From: Ectocarpus siliculosus
Lineage: Eukaryota; Sar; Phaeophyceae; Ectocarpales; Ectocarpaceae
Length of the DNA stretch: 21,462 nucleotides
Reading direction: 5' to 3'
Assembly: GCA_000310025.1 (NCBI GenBank)
Contig: FN648767.1
Span: 1 to 21,462, forward strand
Of the stretch, positions 1 to 11,359 are shown piece by piece; positions within the stretch are counted from its first letter, which is position 1, and every line of letters begins with the position of its first letter. The notes below the pieces were generated by a model. It worked only from the letters and a program-made list of their open reading frames with translations, did not search any database and was not told where the DNA came from. The translations under genes and the position numbers were made by a program.

Positions 1-715
1 GATCATTCTTTGTTCGTAGGAATCTGCCCTCGCGTCATGCTAATTCTGCTCTTTCCGCCACCGGCGGCTGAGTTTTGTCCGCCTCCGATCCTCTCTGTCG
101 TCAGCTTTCATGCCGCAGCAGTCTCGGTAATTCTGAGAGCTACATCATACGAAACCAAAATCCCCACGGGCTTTCTGAAACACCTACTGTAGCAGTATCC
201 CCCAGCGGGAAAGAGGAGAGTAGCGCCCCTGGCCTGTGTCATATATATATGGATCCGAAGGCAGGCAAGCACGCAACACTTATGAGCGGGAGAGAGGAAC
301 CATCCATGCCAACCAGCGGGTGAAAATTTTGGCATTCGTTGAAAAATTGTCCCCACAAAGAACGTCCATGTAGAAAAGGGGCGGAGAAAAGAAGCGGTGA
401 AAGATCAAAGACCAACCAAAGAACACAGCACAGCGTCTTCCGAGATGCCGGTGTTCCCCCGTCCCCTGCCTTCCACCGACTGCCAGATTGCTGGCTCTCT
501 TTGGCTTCAACCAACCCACAATGTACCGCAGAACGCCCACGTGATGATGGCAAAGGCAACACGTGCAATGCTCGCTGGCACAAGGGGTTATGGGATATTT
601 TGCGATATGTACAGGATCCGGCTCTGGTTGCCCTTGTCAGCAATAAACCAGGGACACCCGTTGTGTTGAAAATTAACGCATTGGTTTCTCATGTCTTTCG
701 TTGTCAGAAGAAAAG
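1..715. other. Upstream region / possible 5' UTR of the first gene
   Basis: No convincing coding exon is visible. Short open frames occur on both strands but have no coding character or recognisable motif. A short AT repeat lies at about 240-251. The last 30 bases are pyrimidine-rich and end in a CAG at 705-707, eight bases before the gene 1 ATG. This resembles a 3' splice acceptor, so a leader intron may end here with its first exon further upstream. No TATA box or other promoter element could be placed with confidence. Confidence 0.4.
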
Positions 716-778
716 ATGAGGGCTTGGATGCTGCTGCTGCTGGTGCTGTCAATGCTCCTCGCGTTCGGAGCACACGGC
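716..778 (+). other. Signal peptide of gene 1
   Basis: Residues 1-21 start MRAW and continue with a Leu/Val/Met-rich hydrophobic core that ends in small residues (FGAHG). The next residues are KGINAPANA. No heterokont ASAFAP-type Phe follows the likely cleavage site, so ER entry and secretion fit better than plastid import. Confidence 0.8.
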
Positions 779-2192
779 AAGGGCATCAACGCGCCCGCCA
801 ACGCCATCACCCCACAAGACAAGTGCTGCTCTGCTCTGCTGGTGGAGGGCGAGGCCGGCTCTCTCGACGATTTTGGGAAATACCGCCTCCCCCCTCCTTG
901 GTGAGCGATTGTTGAATTGATTGCCGCGCTCAGTTGGTCCCGCAGGTATCTAGGTGATCTGTCGGAGAAATACTAGACTACTGTGTAGAGAGCGGTAGAG
1001 ACGTTCAAATGCGCTTGTTTTGTCGTTGTTTCTGGATGCAAAGGGTGCCTGCCGCGCCCTTGTCCAGCCAGCCGTCGTCAGTAGATTCTGGTGCAGTCCA
1101 TGACATGTTCTACACTGCACTGTCCGCGTTGTTCCCTGCGGATGTCGCGTGCGTCACTTCTACAGCGGTGGAGAACTTGCCGTGGCCTGCCCCAGGCTGG
1201 GGTTCAACTCGGCAGCAATGAACGACGGGTCCATGACCCCTAGCTGGCTCGCGTTTCGGCAACAGGCCGACCTCCGCCTGGCCCCTTCCTGCCCGCGGGT
1301 GGAATGGGAGAAGAGGTGCCCGCCCGGGGCCACCATGCTCCTGGCGGAGAAGAGGAGGGGCGGGTGCCGCGCGGCCGGCTGCGTTGCGGTGGGCGGCGAG
1401 CCGAACGACGTGAGAGGTTTTCAGCATTTTTATCTCGCCCGATGTGTGTACGTACAGTGTTTTTTGTTTCGCTCTGCTTCATCTATCTTGAGATTTCATT
1501 GTAGAAGGATGTTTGTGTACTGTAGACGATCGCAGTTCCACAGCAGTACTCCTACATTTATGGACGTTGCAGATGGCTTGTGTGGTAGGTGGCATGGTGC
1601 CTGCTCAACATGAGAGTGTACTAGACAAGCCTCTCTCGTTAGTTGTCAACGCCTGATGATACTCGGTCTGCCTGGGTTGCCACCGCCCAAGAAATACTGG
1701 GTTTGCTCCGTGCACCGCAAGAAAAATTATTTCAAGTCTGCATATCGTACAAGTAGCTGCACCAGCAAATCAATATACCGTGATTGCCGAAAGTTATTTG
1801 TCGGGAGGTGTTTCACCCGTTGCCTGTTCAACCCTCCGATCGATTGTGAAGAATTGATTGTCCGGGAGTTGAACGGACGAACGGACATTTTGCAGTTTTG
1901 CAGCAGCAATTGTGACAATTGTGAGACATGCTGCTTGCTACTGCTACTTGACGAACGGGCAGAACAAAGAAGAACAAGACGAATCAGAGATCCTGCGGGC
2001 GGTCACGGCCCAACAGACCGCCCTCCTTCAGGCCGCGAAGCCCGCCACGCCGAAGACGTTCTACCAGCACGTCGTGGGCCAGCAGCGGGCGTACGGAAAG
2101 GCGAGTAAAATGTAAAAAGGAAGAAGAGAGGACGGACGGGAAAAAATGGTCTGCACATGATGACGAAGAAGAGCTTGTTGGGGTTCAACCAT

Positions 2193-2226
<34 letters not shown>

Positions 2227-5200
2227 AGTCGTACTTGTCGTTCGATGTTCGAAATTTCACTCATCCTTTTGTGGTGCCTGGCTCTCTCACCGGAGAGATA
2301 GATATTTAGTTGAAGCGGCTTTGGTTTTGTTGCTTTTTTCGACAAGTACAGCTACATTATCCGCCTTGTCTTTCGCATTCAGCATTGACACCGGACCGAG
2401 AGCAACTACTGGCAGGTACTGCTGTTGATTTACTTCCGTTCGCAGCTTCGCCGCATGCAAGAGAAACGGCAGAATTAATCGAATCGTTGGTACTGGGTAC
2501 TGATCGGATAGATAGTTTTCACCACCTGGATTCAATATTTTTCGTGCGAGAAAAAACTCAAGAACGATATTGTTTGAACGCATATATTGCACATCGGCAC
2601 GGGGATCGAATTGTTATGGCATGGATCGCAGAGTAGTAGCAGGAGGATTTGGCCCCTCCGCTTTCGGCAGTACCGTCGAACGTCTACATGGACAAATAGA
2701 AATAAATGTTTCGTTGTTTCGGGCACTTGCTGCGAGCAGAGTATTTGAAATTTGAATTTTTGAATATTGTGGAGACCACCAGAATTATTGTCCAATGCAT
2801 GTGTTTGTGCCCTGCTGCAATCAGACGAGAGGCCCAGAGAACAACAGTGAAAGCATCCACCACACTCCGAACGAAGCCTGAAGAACGAAACCTCCCAGGG
2901 AATTAAAATTCTGTAGTCTATGCGTATGTATTTCCTCGCCTTTTTTTTCCGCCCGCCCCCGCCAAGATACTTGTAATCGACACAAGATAGATGGATTGCA
3001 TACACACGCACCGTATCTTCGTCGTTGTTGCCTCTTCTGTTGTATGACATTGGACAAATATCAAAATCTCCCCCTCTCCCCCTCGTTCGATCCACTGTGT
3101 ACGCCTTTCCTTTTCGTTCAGGACGAGAAGCGCTTCATGAAGAAGCTGGCAAAGGCGACCAAGAGCTCCCCCTCTGGTAGCGTCGACACTATCCGTGGGC
3201 TGGTGGAGGAGGCCGCCACGAAGGGCTTCCGCTCCGTCGCCATTGAGGAGGCGGCGATGGTAGTAGCAAAGCAGGAGCAGCAAGAGAGGGTCCTCGCATT
3301 CTTTAGGTGAGAGATGTGTGCAGACGCTGCTCGTCTTCCGTCATGTGTGTGTTGGTTTTTATTGCCTTCACACTGATGGCATGTGGTGTGAGACCCAGTA
3401 GTCATCCGTCGCCCCGAAAAGAAGCGGGCAATGAATACCATACGCCAGTGGAGTGCTTCCTGCATGCTTGGGTCTCTCGGTTAAAGGGCTGTGGAACAGA
3501 TGCATTTTCACTATGCCTTCTCGCTGTGTCTTTTTTTTTTCCGTGCAGCACCCCCTCCCCCCCCCCGCCCCCAAGTCTTGAGCATGGCTTTGACAGGTTG
3601 TTCGTGTATTGTTGGTGTTGAATTGTTGTTTTTCTTCACATTAAACTCGTGTCAGTTGCTAATCCCAAAATCTAGCAAAGACTCGGCCCGTGGTCACAAA
3701 AATGCTAAAGCCTATGTATGGTATGTGGTGAATTCTTCCCGCAGAAGTCCAACATCGGGGTTCGTATTCCGACGAGAGATGGTGCCACGGGCCATTCCCT
3801 CCCGTGTGTGCAGGTCTTGATTCTCCCCCGTACAACTGGAGCACTTCCTTTTCTTACGTACAGCGTCTCACAACATTTGTCCGTGCTTTGTTGCATGCAT
3901 CCTGTTTCCGTTTTCATATTATTATTATTTTCGGACAGGAGTCTTCCCGGCGCCGTTGTCGACTACGTCTCGACCACTTCGCTGGATGCTGCGGTAAGTT
4001 CTACCTCGCCTGTCATTTGCCGAATGATGCATTGATGATATACAATAGTATAAGGAGGGACAACTGTTGAGAAAAGCACTGAGACGCGTGGCCTCCACAG
4101 TTCTCGAGAACGCCTCGAGTGGTTGACCTCGCTTGGTGTGTTAGAGTACAGGGTTATTTTAGTTGATTCGCTGAGTCCTGATACTTACCGTCGATAAGAG
4201 AGCCGAGCAGCCTGCGTTATTGTCCCGTGTACTGTAGGGTGAGGGAGCGAGCTCAGCGGTTGTGACAGTGCCAAACCCCTGGGGTAATGTCGACGATGTA
4301 TCGTGAGATTCCGCTGTATTCAGTTGTGCCCGATGCGTGGAAACGTTGCAGCGATGTTGCGCCTGAAGTCTTGGTTGGTTATATCGAGAGCATTTTGTTC
4401 CCTCGTGGCTGCACCGAAAATCGTTCTTTCGACGTGTCTCCCCTACTATTATAGATACCCCGAACATTCACCCCATCCTCCCACACCCTTTCCCCCGCGC
4501 TGCCTCTCGTCCACCCCACCTTACCACCAGAGGCGCTCGAACGCCTTGAAGGCGGAAATTGTCAAGCTGAGGAACACCGTCAAGGACCTCACGAGGACTG
4601 TGCACGAGAAGGAGCTCATCTCCACGGCTCAAGCGAGCGCGCTCACGGCGGAGCAGGCCAAGTCCAAGGCGGACCGCAACGAGGCGGCCGCCGAGGCAAA
4701 GTACTTCCGTGACGAGGTGGAGGCGCTCCGAGCCACCGTCGATTACGTGCTGGAAACGGCCGCCTCCGACCACGAGACGTCCGCGAGGACGGAGGGCGAC
4801 CTCATCGCAAAGCTCGACACCGCCGAGGGCATCGTCGCCGCCCTCACCGACACCGTCGCCGAGCAGCAACTGGCGGCCCAGAAGGAGTCTGAGCGATCGG
4901 ACCTCTCCCTCCGCCTGGTCGAGCAAGAAGCGGCCATGGCTCGAGCATCCACGCTCGCTATAGAAGAGGAGCTGTCTGAAGCTGAGCAGCGCGAGATTGA
5001 GCTCCAGTGCCTTCTGGACGTGGGCACGGACACGAGGAAGGAGCTGGAGGATGAACTGGCCTTGTGCCGGACGAACGTAAGCAGCCGACATGGGAGTTTC
5101 GACAGCGATTGACGCTTGGCACTGCTACTGATGTCTGTATCGTAGCCTGGCACAACGAGAGCCATACATACGGCAACCCTTTTTATCCCCCCACCTCCCG

Positions 5201-6227
5201 CTCACCCTCCCTTCCTCCGCTGCAACGTCTCGACTGTCGCCACTCGATGTACCGACGTAGGTGAACGAGGCTCGCGCAATCGCTGAGTCCTACGGTGCCG
5301 ACATCGAGGACCTGGACTCCCGTGCTCTCGCGGTCGCCCTCGCTCTGGCCGACGACGTCGCCGAGAAGGCGTCCACCGTGGAAAGCCTGGCGCACGTCGC
5401 GGAGGGAGCGGTGCTCGGCGCCACGCCCCCGTTCGACAACGACGACCGCTGGGGCTCGCACGCAGGCTATCCAATGATCCGGTGCGTGTTGGCGTGCTTC
5501 GATTGCAAATGCAAAGCATAGGAGTAGCATGTTTCCCGCTGGCGTGGTATTGGTGATTGCCGTTATTTTCGTTGCGCGTGCTTGGTGATGGCGATGTTGG
5601 TTGTGGTTCATGTTGGGGTGGTCACGTGCCGTCTCGATGACGTGTACAATATGGCAACTATACCAGATTTTCATGCAGAAACACCATTGGTTTCAGACGT
5701 GATTTGATGTTGAACAGTCACGACCCCCACCCCTCGCCACCGCCGCCGCCGCGCACGCCTCGGCTGCTCTAATGCCGCGCCTTTTACTGTACTGCAGATC
5801 CCACTTGGAGGCCGTGCAGCGACTGGTGTTGACGACTACGTCTACCCTTGTGGAGGAGGTATCATGCTGCGAGCACGACAAGGCGGAGGCGGTGAATCGC
5901 GAGGCCAGAACGCAACAGAGGATGAAGGAGGTCGAGGACGAGCTCACAACCTGCCACATGAGCGACGCCAGCACTACGCACGCCAGCACCCCCGACGACG
6001 CCACCACCGATCCCAGCATCAGCGACAGCACCAGCACCAGCGACGCCGCAAGCGACCGTACCGTGACGGGCGTGGACACCGTTGAGAACGACACGGACAC
6101 GGCCGGCGCGGGCGAAGCGGTGGACAGAAAGGAGGTCAACGATGACGGCGGCGAGGGGGGTTTCGGCATTGAAGAGGATGACGCCTACAGCAGTGGCACC
6201 AGCCCGCCTACCCTAGACGGGGTTTGA
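716..6227 (+). CDS. Secreted coiled-coil protein with Cys-rich N-terminus (8 exons, 667 aa, unknown family)
   Basis: Proposed exons: 716-900, 1166-1409, 1963-2100, 3122-3306, 3939-3993, 4531-5076, 5261-5481, 5798-6227; total 2004 bases, TGA at 6225-6227. Every junction keeps frame (phases 2,0,0,2,0,0,2) and uses GT-AG except intron 3, which needs a GC donor. Residues 1-21 are a clear signal peptide (basic start, Leu-rich core, AHG before the cleavage point), which fixes the ATG at 716. The mature N-terminus (22-143) has cysteines at 37, 38, 62, 70, 104, 113, 129 and 134; C62 is made by the exon 1/2 splice. Residues 144-269 look helical, 270-451 form a long heptad-like coiled coil, 526-577 a second helical segment, and 578-667 an acidic Ser/Thr/Asp-rich tail. 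No transmembrane segment is seen after the signal peptide. An extracellular, cell-wall or endomembrane structural role is only a guess. Confidence 0.8.
2101..3121 (+). other. Gene 1 intron 3, probable GC-AG intron with CAGT repeat
   Basis: Exon 3 reads cleanly to AAG at 2100, followed by GCGAGT. The next exon starts in phase 0 at 3122 after a pyrimidine-rich acceptor ending TTCAG. The nearby GT at 2105 would leave the wrong phase, so a GC donor is the simplest solution. The 1021-base intron holds a tetranucleotide CAGT microsatellite near its start; no coding exon was seen inside it. Confidence 0.6.
2192..2230. repeat. CAGT tetranucleotide microsatellite
   Basis: About nine copies of a CAGT/TCAG unit, with one variant unit (CTGT), lie inside intron 3 of gene 1. 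This is simple sequence with no spacer structure. Confidence 0.9.
4531..5076 (+). other. Gene 1 exon 6: long coiled-coil exon
   Basis: This 182-codon, phase 0-0 exon encodes residues 270-451. It is rich in Ala, Glu, Lys, Leu and Arg, with no proline and with repeated hydrophobic spacing, as expected of a long parallel coiled coil. It ends in an ELEDELALC stretch that is echoed in exon 8. The opposite strand stays open for 207 codons only because of its GC-rich codon pattern. Confidence 0.8.
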
Positions 6228-8678
6228 CTTGGTCCTGTTGATTCGTTGTCCTTGTTTTCGTGTGTTTGTGGTCGTGGCAGCTTGCCCTGGTTTTGGTTCA
6301 GAGCTCGTGAAAGTGTGGAGTCTTTCCGTTACATGCGCGTGCCGGATCTGTTTGATCTCTTGACAGTTTGGCTGGCATGTAGAATCAATCCTGCATGTTG
6401 TTGGGTGCAAGGTTTAGACCTTCTCTTGTGTATCCCGTTTTGGAGACGCAGCCGCCGACTTTGTGTGCCTTTGGTGCTGCTGCGCTTGCGCTGATTTGTT
6501 TTTCATTGCTTCCCTCGTGGAACAGCATTTGTTTCTTCGGTTTTCAAGAGCGAGCTTCTTTTTTTTTCTTCCGTTCCGTTCAAGCTCGGGGAGTTTATCT
6601 CGCGTGTGAAAAATTCTTACTCGAACCTGCTGGGTGTGCAGTGGTGCCGAACTATTTTCGAGATTGCGGCTAAGTCCCGGTGTTGGTCCGTTTACTTGCT
6701 TGACATGATCTTGGCGATAAAAACTCGGTTAATTGAACTGGCATTCCGCAGCTCTGTCAAATTTTGCTGCCGATTGCGGGAGGATCCGCACTGCACTACG
6801 TGTGCTGTGCGTGATCGCCTGCTGATCGCGGCGAAAATTATTTTGACATTTGAGCGCGTGCGTGGTGTCTTTTTTCCGTGGTTGGTGATCGACTTGGTTA
6901 CGTAGCGGGGCGCGAGCTCTTGGGAACAGTTTTGATTTCGAAACGAGAGGAATGCGCGGGGCTTATTTCCGGAGGTGCGCGGCCCCGCGTGGTTGGTGAT
7001 TTTTTCATGAATGCCGGGTTCGTTCATGTTTCGTTGTCTGGGAGGGGTAGCCGACTCTTTTTTATTTTACGCGACGAGCCGAAGGTTTGTTTCTGCGAAG
7101 GCAAGACAAAGCTAGATGACGGGATTCGTTGCCTTGAGTGATGCACTCATGATAAACGCATGCCGTCATTTAGTTTTTTTGTCGTGCCTTGAGAGAGACC
7201 TTCAGCCCATCCTGGTCAGCGCCGCATACATCTATCCGTGGTATTCAATTTTCTTTTGTCTGCATCGAACCAAAGCGCGACGGATCGGACAAACAATAGT
7301 CTAAGTAGATGATGCAAGTACTGGTGTTCGTGGTTGCATCTGATGTGATGTGCGTTCTGGTGTGACGTCAGTGTTGCGCAACGTTAACGTTGGAAGCACC
7401 ACAAGCCGGGTTCGTAGTGACGGTGTTTCCTTGTTCTCCACTTGCATTTTGTTTTTTCTTCCTTCATCGGGTTTTTCACGAGAAGAGTTTGTTCTGCTGC
7501 TGTCTCTTTTTCTGCCCTCGGTCCATCCACCGTACAACAGTCGATCTTTTGTCTGTTTACGGAGGCCTCTGCAATGGGGTCCATGATGACCGCTGGGCAT
7601 CGCACGAGGCGTCGAAAAGAGCATCGTACTGTAGGCTCTCCCGTGTGCTCGCATTTCGACGGGACGGTTGCATACACGGCACTGGTGTGTGGTGGTGGTT
7701 GTTGGTTCTGCTGGTGGGATGATTGTTTTTTATTTTTTTTGGCGAAACAAGACTGGGACAGAGAAATAAGCTCAAAGACTGTTTGAGGAAAGCGCAACAC
7801 ATGAACACTTTTCACATGAAAGAAGATGCAGTAGAGTGGGCGATGAAAACACCTAAGCACGTGAGGCTCTCATTCGCCTCCTCACGGGGGGGGGCTTGTT
7901 TCTGTCGATGGCATGGGTACCATCCCTCAGGAGGAACAGGTGTGAGCATTAGCCAGGCTGACTAAAGTCACGGATGATGGTCGCATTGCACACCAATCGA
8001 CAGGCGGCAGGTTCGCGTCTTCGATCATGCTGCCGTCAAACACACGGACAGCCTGTGCCGCGCTGCGTTCGCAACCTGTTCAACGCGGCTGTGCAGCGGC
8101 ACGTAACAGCATTGCCTTCCAGGCAACCACAAAAGTAGTTGTGGACCCGTCTCTTTTCGATGTTACTTTTGCGCTACTAAATGAGCTTACAATCACACAA
8201 TGACCGGCGCGTCGGAAGCGGCAGCAGCATGGTTGTCATATGCCTTCTCCGGCTAAGTCTGTAACCAACTAACTACTAGGGTTCTAGAGTTCCATACTCT
8301 CAGGCACCTCTACCGCACAACGAACGAAACGCACTTTGCTACACACCCGCACCGGCTAAATAGGAACCAAGAAGAACAAGCATCATCAGATGGCAGTGTG
8401 TCGAAGCACGAAAGCCTCGTATGGGCAGGGCTCGTCTCAGCCTACAAATGCACAATACCGATTGCGAACTCGGCGCCGTCCAATCCAAACCACCGTACAT
8501 GATACCACGAACGCGTTCGTACGCAAGACGTTAAAGTCTACACACATGCGAACGCAATCACTACTGCTACGTGCGGCTCCTGTTGTACCGCTGCTTGTCG
8601 GGAGCCGAGTTATTCTCCTCTTGTTGTCGTGTTACGTACGACTTCGACAACCGCTGCTGCAGCCACGTAGTCTCAGCT

Positions 8679-8710
<32 letters not shown>

Positions 8711-8859
8711 GGGAGAGAGCTTGTCTACTCTCACTCGACGGCGTGCATGTGCCCTTTGTCGGTGCCAGGGTTCCGAGACTACGTTGTCATCGATGGTGGT
8801 ACTAAGCTGCTGTTAGCCTGCGGTGGTGTGGCAATCTTGCCCCCCCTACCCTTTGTCTC
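6228..8859. other. Convergent intergenic region, probably two long 3' UTRs
   Basis: These 2.6 kb lie between the stop of gene 1 (plus) and the stop of gene 2 (minus). Open frames here are short or repeat-driven, and none shows a known motif or a splice partner. Composition is mixed: T-runs near 6559-6568 and 7731-7740, a G-run near 7886-7894, and a CAG run near 8688-8710. I see no tRNA or other structured RNA. Long 3' UTRs are known in brown algae, so part of each flank is likely transcribed; no polyadenylation site could be fixed. Confidence 0.5.
8688..8710. repeat. CAG triplet run in the 3' flank of gene 2
   Basis: A perfect AGC/CAG run lies about 150 bases beyond the gene 2 stop codon, probably in its 3' UTR. 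It is what keeps a plus-strand frame open here; no gene is inferred from it. Confidence 0.85.
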
Positions 8860-8970
8860 TCAGAACAAGCCCTTGAGCTCCTCGATGATCGCCAAGATCT
8901 CGGGGTCGTCCTGGTACTTGGACATGGCGCTCATGCCGTTCTGGGTAACGTCTTGGATGGCGGCCATGAC
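8860..8970 (-). other. Final exon: C-terminal half of STI1 domain
   Basis: After the spliced NPK, this exon encodes VMAAIQDVTQNG, MSKYQDDPEI and ends EELKGLF-stop, 36 residues. The spacing AxQDVxQN, MSKYQ, then a helix matches the Hip C-terminus closely and Tic40 more loosely. The protein ends a few residues after the last helix, as family members do. The acceptor is TAG at 8971-8973 and the phase is 0. Confidence 0.8.
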
Positions 8971-11319
8971 CTACGTGCCGTCGCGTACACGCGGCACCAG
9001 GATATCAAAACAGGAGTAGAGGAAACACGCAACAACAATAAAAATGGTCGTCATATTTTGAAATGCACAGGGAGGGACAAGGGAGCATGTGGCGGCATGC
9101 TGATCATCAAGAGCTGTTTTACCTTATTATCAGTCCTCCTTCCTCACAATCGTTAAACCACTGTGTCCTTCCGAATCTGACAAACGGAAGAGAGTATGTA
9201 CAAATGCTCATGGCCTACGTCTGGGCGAAGGCGGGTGCACAGTGAGCCAGCCCAACTCTCTCTCTCTTGCAAGACAACCAAGACCGCATTTCGTCGACCT
9301 GAAACACGCCAATAAAACTTACCTTTGGATTGCTCTGCGCCTTCTGGAACGCCTCCATGGCCTTCGGGTTGTTCATCATCTTCCCGATCATGTCACCCAT
9401 GCCTCCCATCCCTCCGCCCCCCCCTCCTCCTGGCGCACCGCCCCCCGCCGCACCGCCTGCTCCTCCCATCGCGCCAAGAATGCTGCCGATGTCGAAGCCA
9501 CCGGCTCCCCCTCCCGCCCCGCCAGCGGCCCCGCCGCCGCCCCCGCCCATACCCCCGAGGCCGCTCAAGATGTCGTTGATGTTGACACCGCCCCCGCCCC
9601 CGCCCATGTTGGGCATCCCCCCGGGCATCCCGCCGCCGGGCATCCCGCCGGGCATGCCCCCAGGCATACCACCGCCGCCTCCGGGCTGCTGCTGTTGTTG
9701 GCCGCTGCCGCCGCCGCCGCTGCCGCCGGAGGGGTCGCTGTTCATCTTCTTCACCTACTTTCAGCAGCAAAAGGGGCAAACACCCGAGCCGCGGGGCGGG
9801 TAGGTGGTGGGAATCCTGGATGTTTCGTTGACGTGGATGAAACTGCTGAGTTGGGGGTGTGTGGTTAAATATGCCGTGCCTCAATGTCGAGTCAAAAAGG
9901 GCGTAGATACACTTGCCACACACATACCTCACCGGTGTTATCTACCGCATCTGCGATCACGATGGCTAGACAACAGTTGCGGTGGATGCGGCTACTTGTT
10001 TTGCCTTCGAAAAAGCGAGTTGGCGCCGGCTGAGAGAGAGGCAAGCGATTTTTTTCGCGGTTTGCAGGTGCCTTGCGTCAAGTGTTATCCAGGACGCAAA
10101 AAGTGTTGACGTGTCATCAGCACAATGAGAGGGGCGACGTCCAACAAGAGGCTCCATTCACTCTCTTCAAAGGCAAACGCCCCCTGGTCCCTTAGCACAC
10201 CCTCCAAACGCGAACAACACCAGGGGCACCGAACAAATATCAATGCGTCAAAATATTCCCAGATACCAACCCCTGGCTTGATTCCCGCGCCAACCTAGAC
10301 CCATCCCTGGGAGCATCTCTTCCAAGTCTTCTCCTCACCTCGACGTCCTTGTAGGCGGCGTCGGCCTTGTCTTGTGCCTGGGCGGATGCCCCCCCCCCGC
10401 TCCCAGCACCACCATCGGTGTCGCCGGACGATGATGGCGGAGGTGCGGTGATCCCCTTGGCCCTAGCGTCGACCAGGAGGTCAACGAATTCCGACTTCTC
10501 GAAGAGCCCTCGGTATCCGACCCCTCGCTCGTCGAGCTCCTTCTTTATCGCGGAGACGCGCATCGCGGAAACCTGCAACACCCGTGCCAAAGCGTGTGTG
10601 TGTGGGGTAAGTCGTTCGCTGGCATTGACAGCACCAAAACGGCTGACCACTATTGGCAACAGTCATTGGCGGTACCATAGGCAGAAGAGCAATAAAGAAC
10701 GCTGTCGAGTAGGAATCAGAGTACGCGTGCAATGTGTGCTATTGTGTAGGTGTATAGATTTGTGGTTCGGGGTACGGTTGTCGTATTCCGCAGGGCATCG
10801 AAGCGCATAGAGACGGGAATTGTGGAACCAGGGCATGGCGTTGACTTACAAACCACGGGACCTCCCGCAGGGGGGGGGGGGGCAAAAAGAGCAACGGTGA
10901 TGTAACACGAAACACGCAGGTGCACCTCTATTTACTAGCTGCGGAGGAATATAACCGGGTTTCTTTCACCACCTGGAGAAAGGGTTCCTGCCGTCGAGTG
11001 AGCAACAGCAAGAAATAACACTGCCGAGAAAGAAACAACAAGGAACACACCAACACGAAAAAACGTGCACTACGAGGCGAAACCGCGGAACAGACAATCT
11101 TGGCTCCATCAAGCCAGGTCACCTACCTCATCGGCGGCGTCTTCTCCGGCAGACGACGCTGCCTCCTCCTCCTCCTCCTCCTCCTCCTTCTCCTCCTTCT
11201 CCTTCTTCTCGTCTTCCGCCTCGGCCGTGTCAGCGGCAGCAGCAGGCGGTGGCGGCGTCGTCGACGGTTCCGACGAGACCTCTTCCTCGGCGGCCGGCTC
11301 CCCTTCATCGCCAGCCGCG

Positions 11320-11359
<40 letters not shown>

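Noticed and set aside
2192-2230. CAGT repeat as a possible CRISPR-like array
   Set aside because: Units are contiguous 4-mers without spacers, and the context is a eukaryotic intron.
4468-5091. 207-codon open frame on the minus strand opposite gene 1 exon 6
   Set aside because: It mirrors the GC-rich coiled-coil exon; the plus strand has matching splice phases and coiled-coil character.
7384-7860. 158-codon minus-strand frame in the convergent gap
   Set aside because: No motif, mixed composition and no splice-compatible neighbours.
7990-8060. GGTTCG-containing stretch as a possible tRNA T-arm
   Set aside because: No acceptor or anticodon stem could be folded around it.
8390-9019. 209-codon plus-strand open frame with a poly-Ser run
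   Set aside because: It is antisense to the last exon and 3' flank of gene 2 and is kept open by a CAG run; no family motif.
9215-9745. A stand-alone small Hip-like gene starting at the ATG at 9745
   Set aside because: The exon opens directly after an acceptor and in phase with gene 2 exon 7, so a single gene is simpler; kept as an alternative in the gene 2 entry.
9242-9868. Pro-rich plus-strand frames opposite the GGMP exon
   Set aside because: They are complements of Gly codons; the minus strand carries the STI1 domain and good splice sites.
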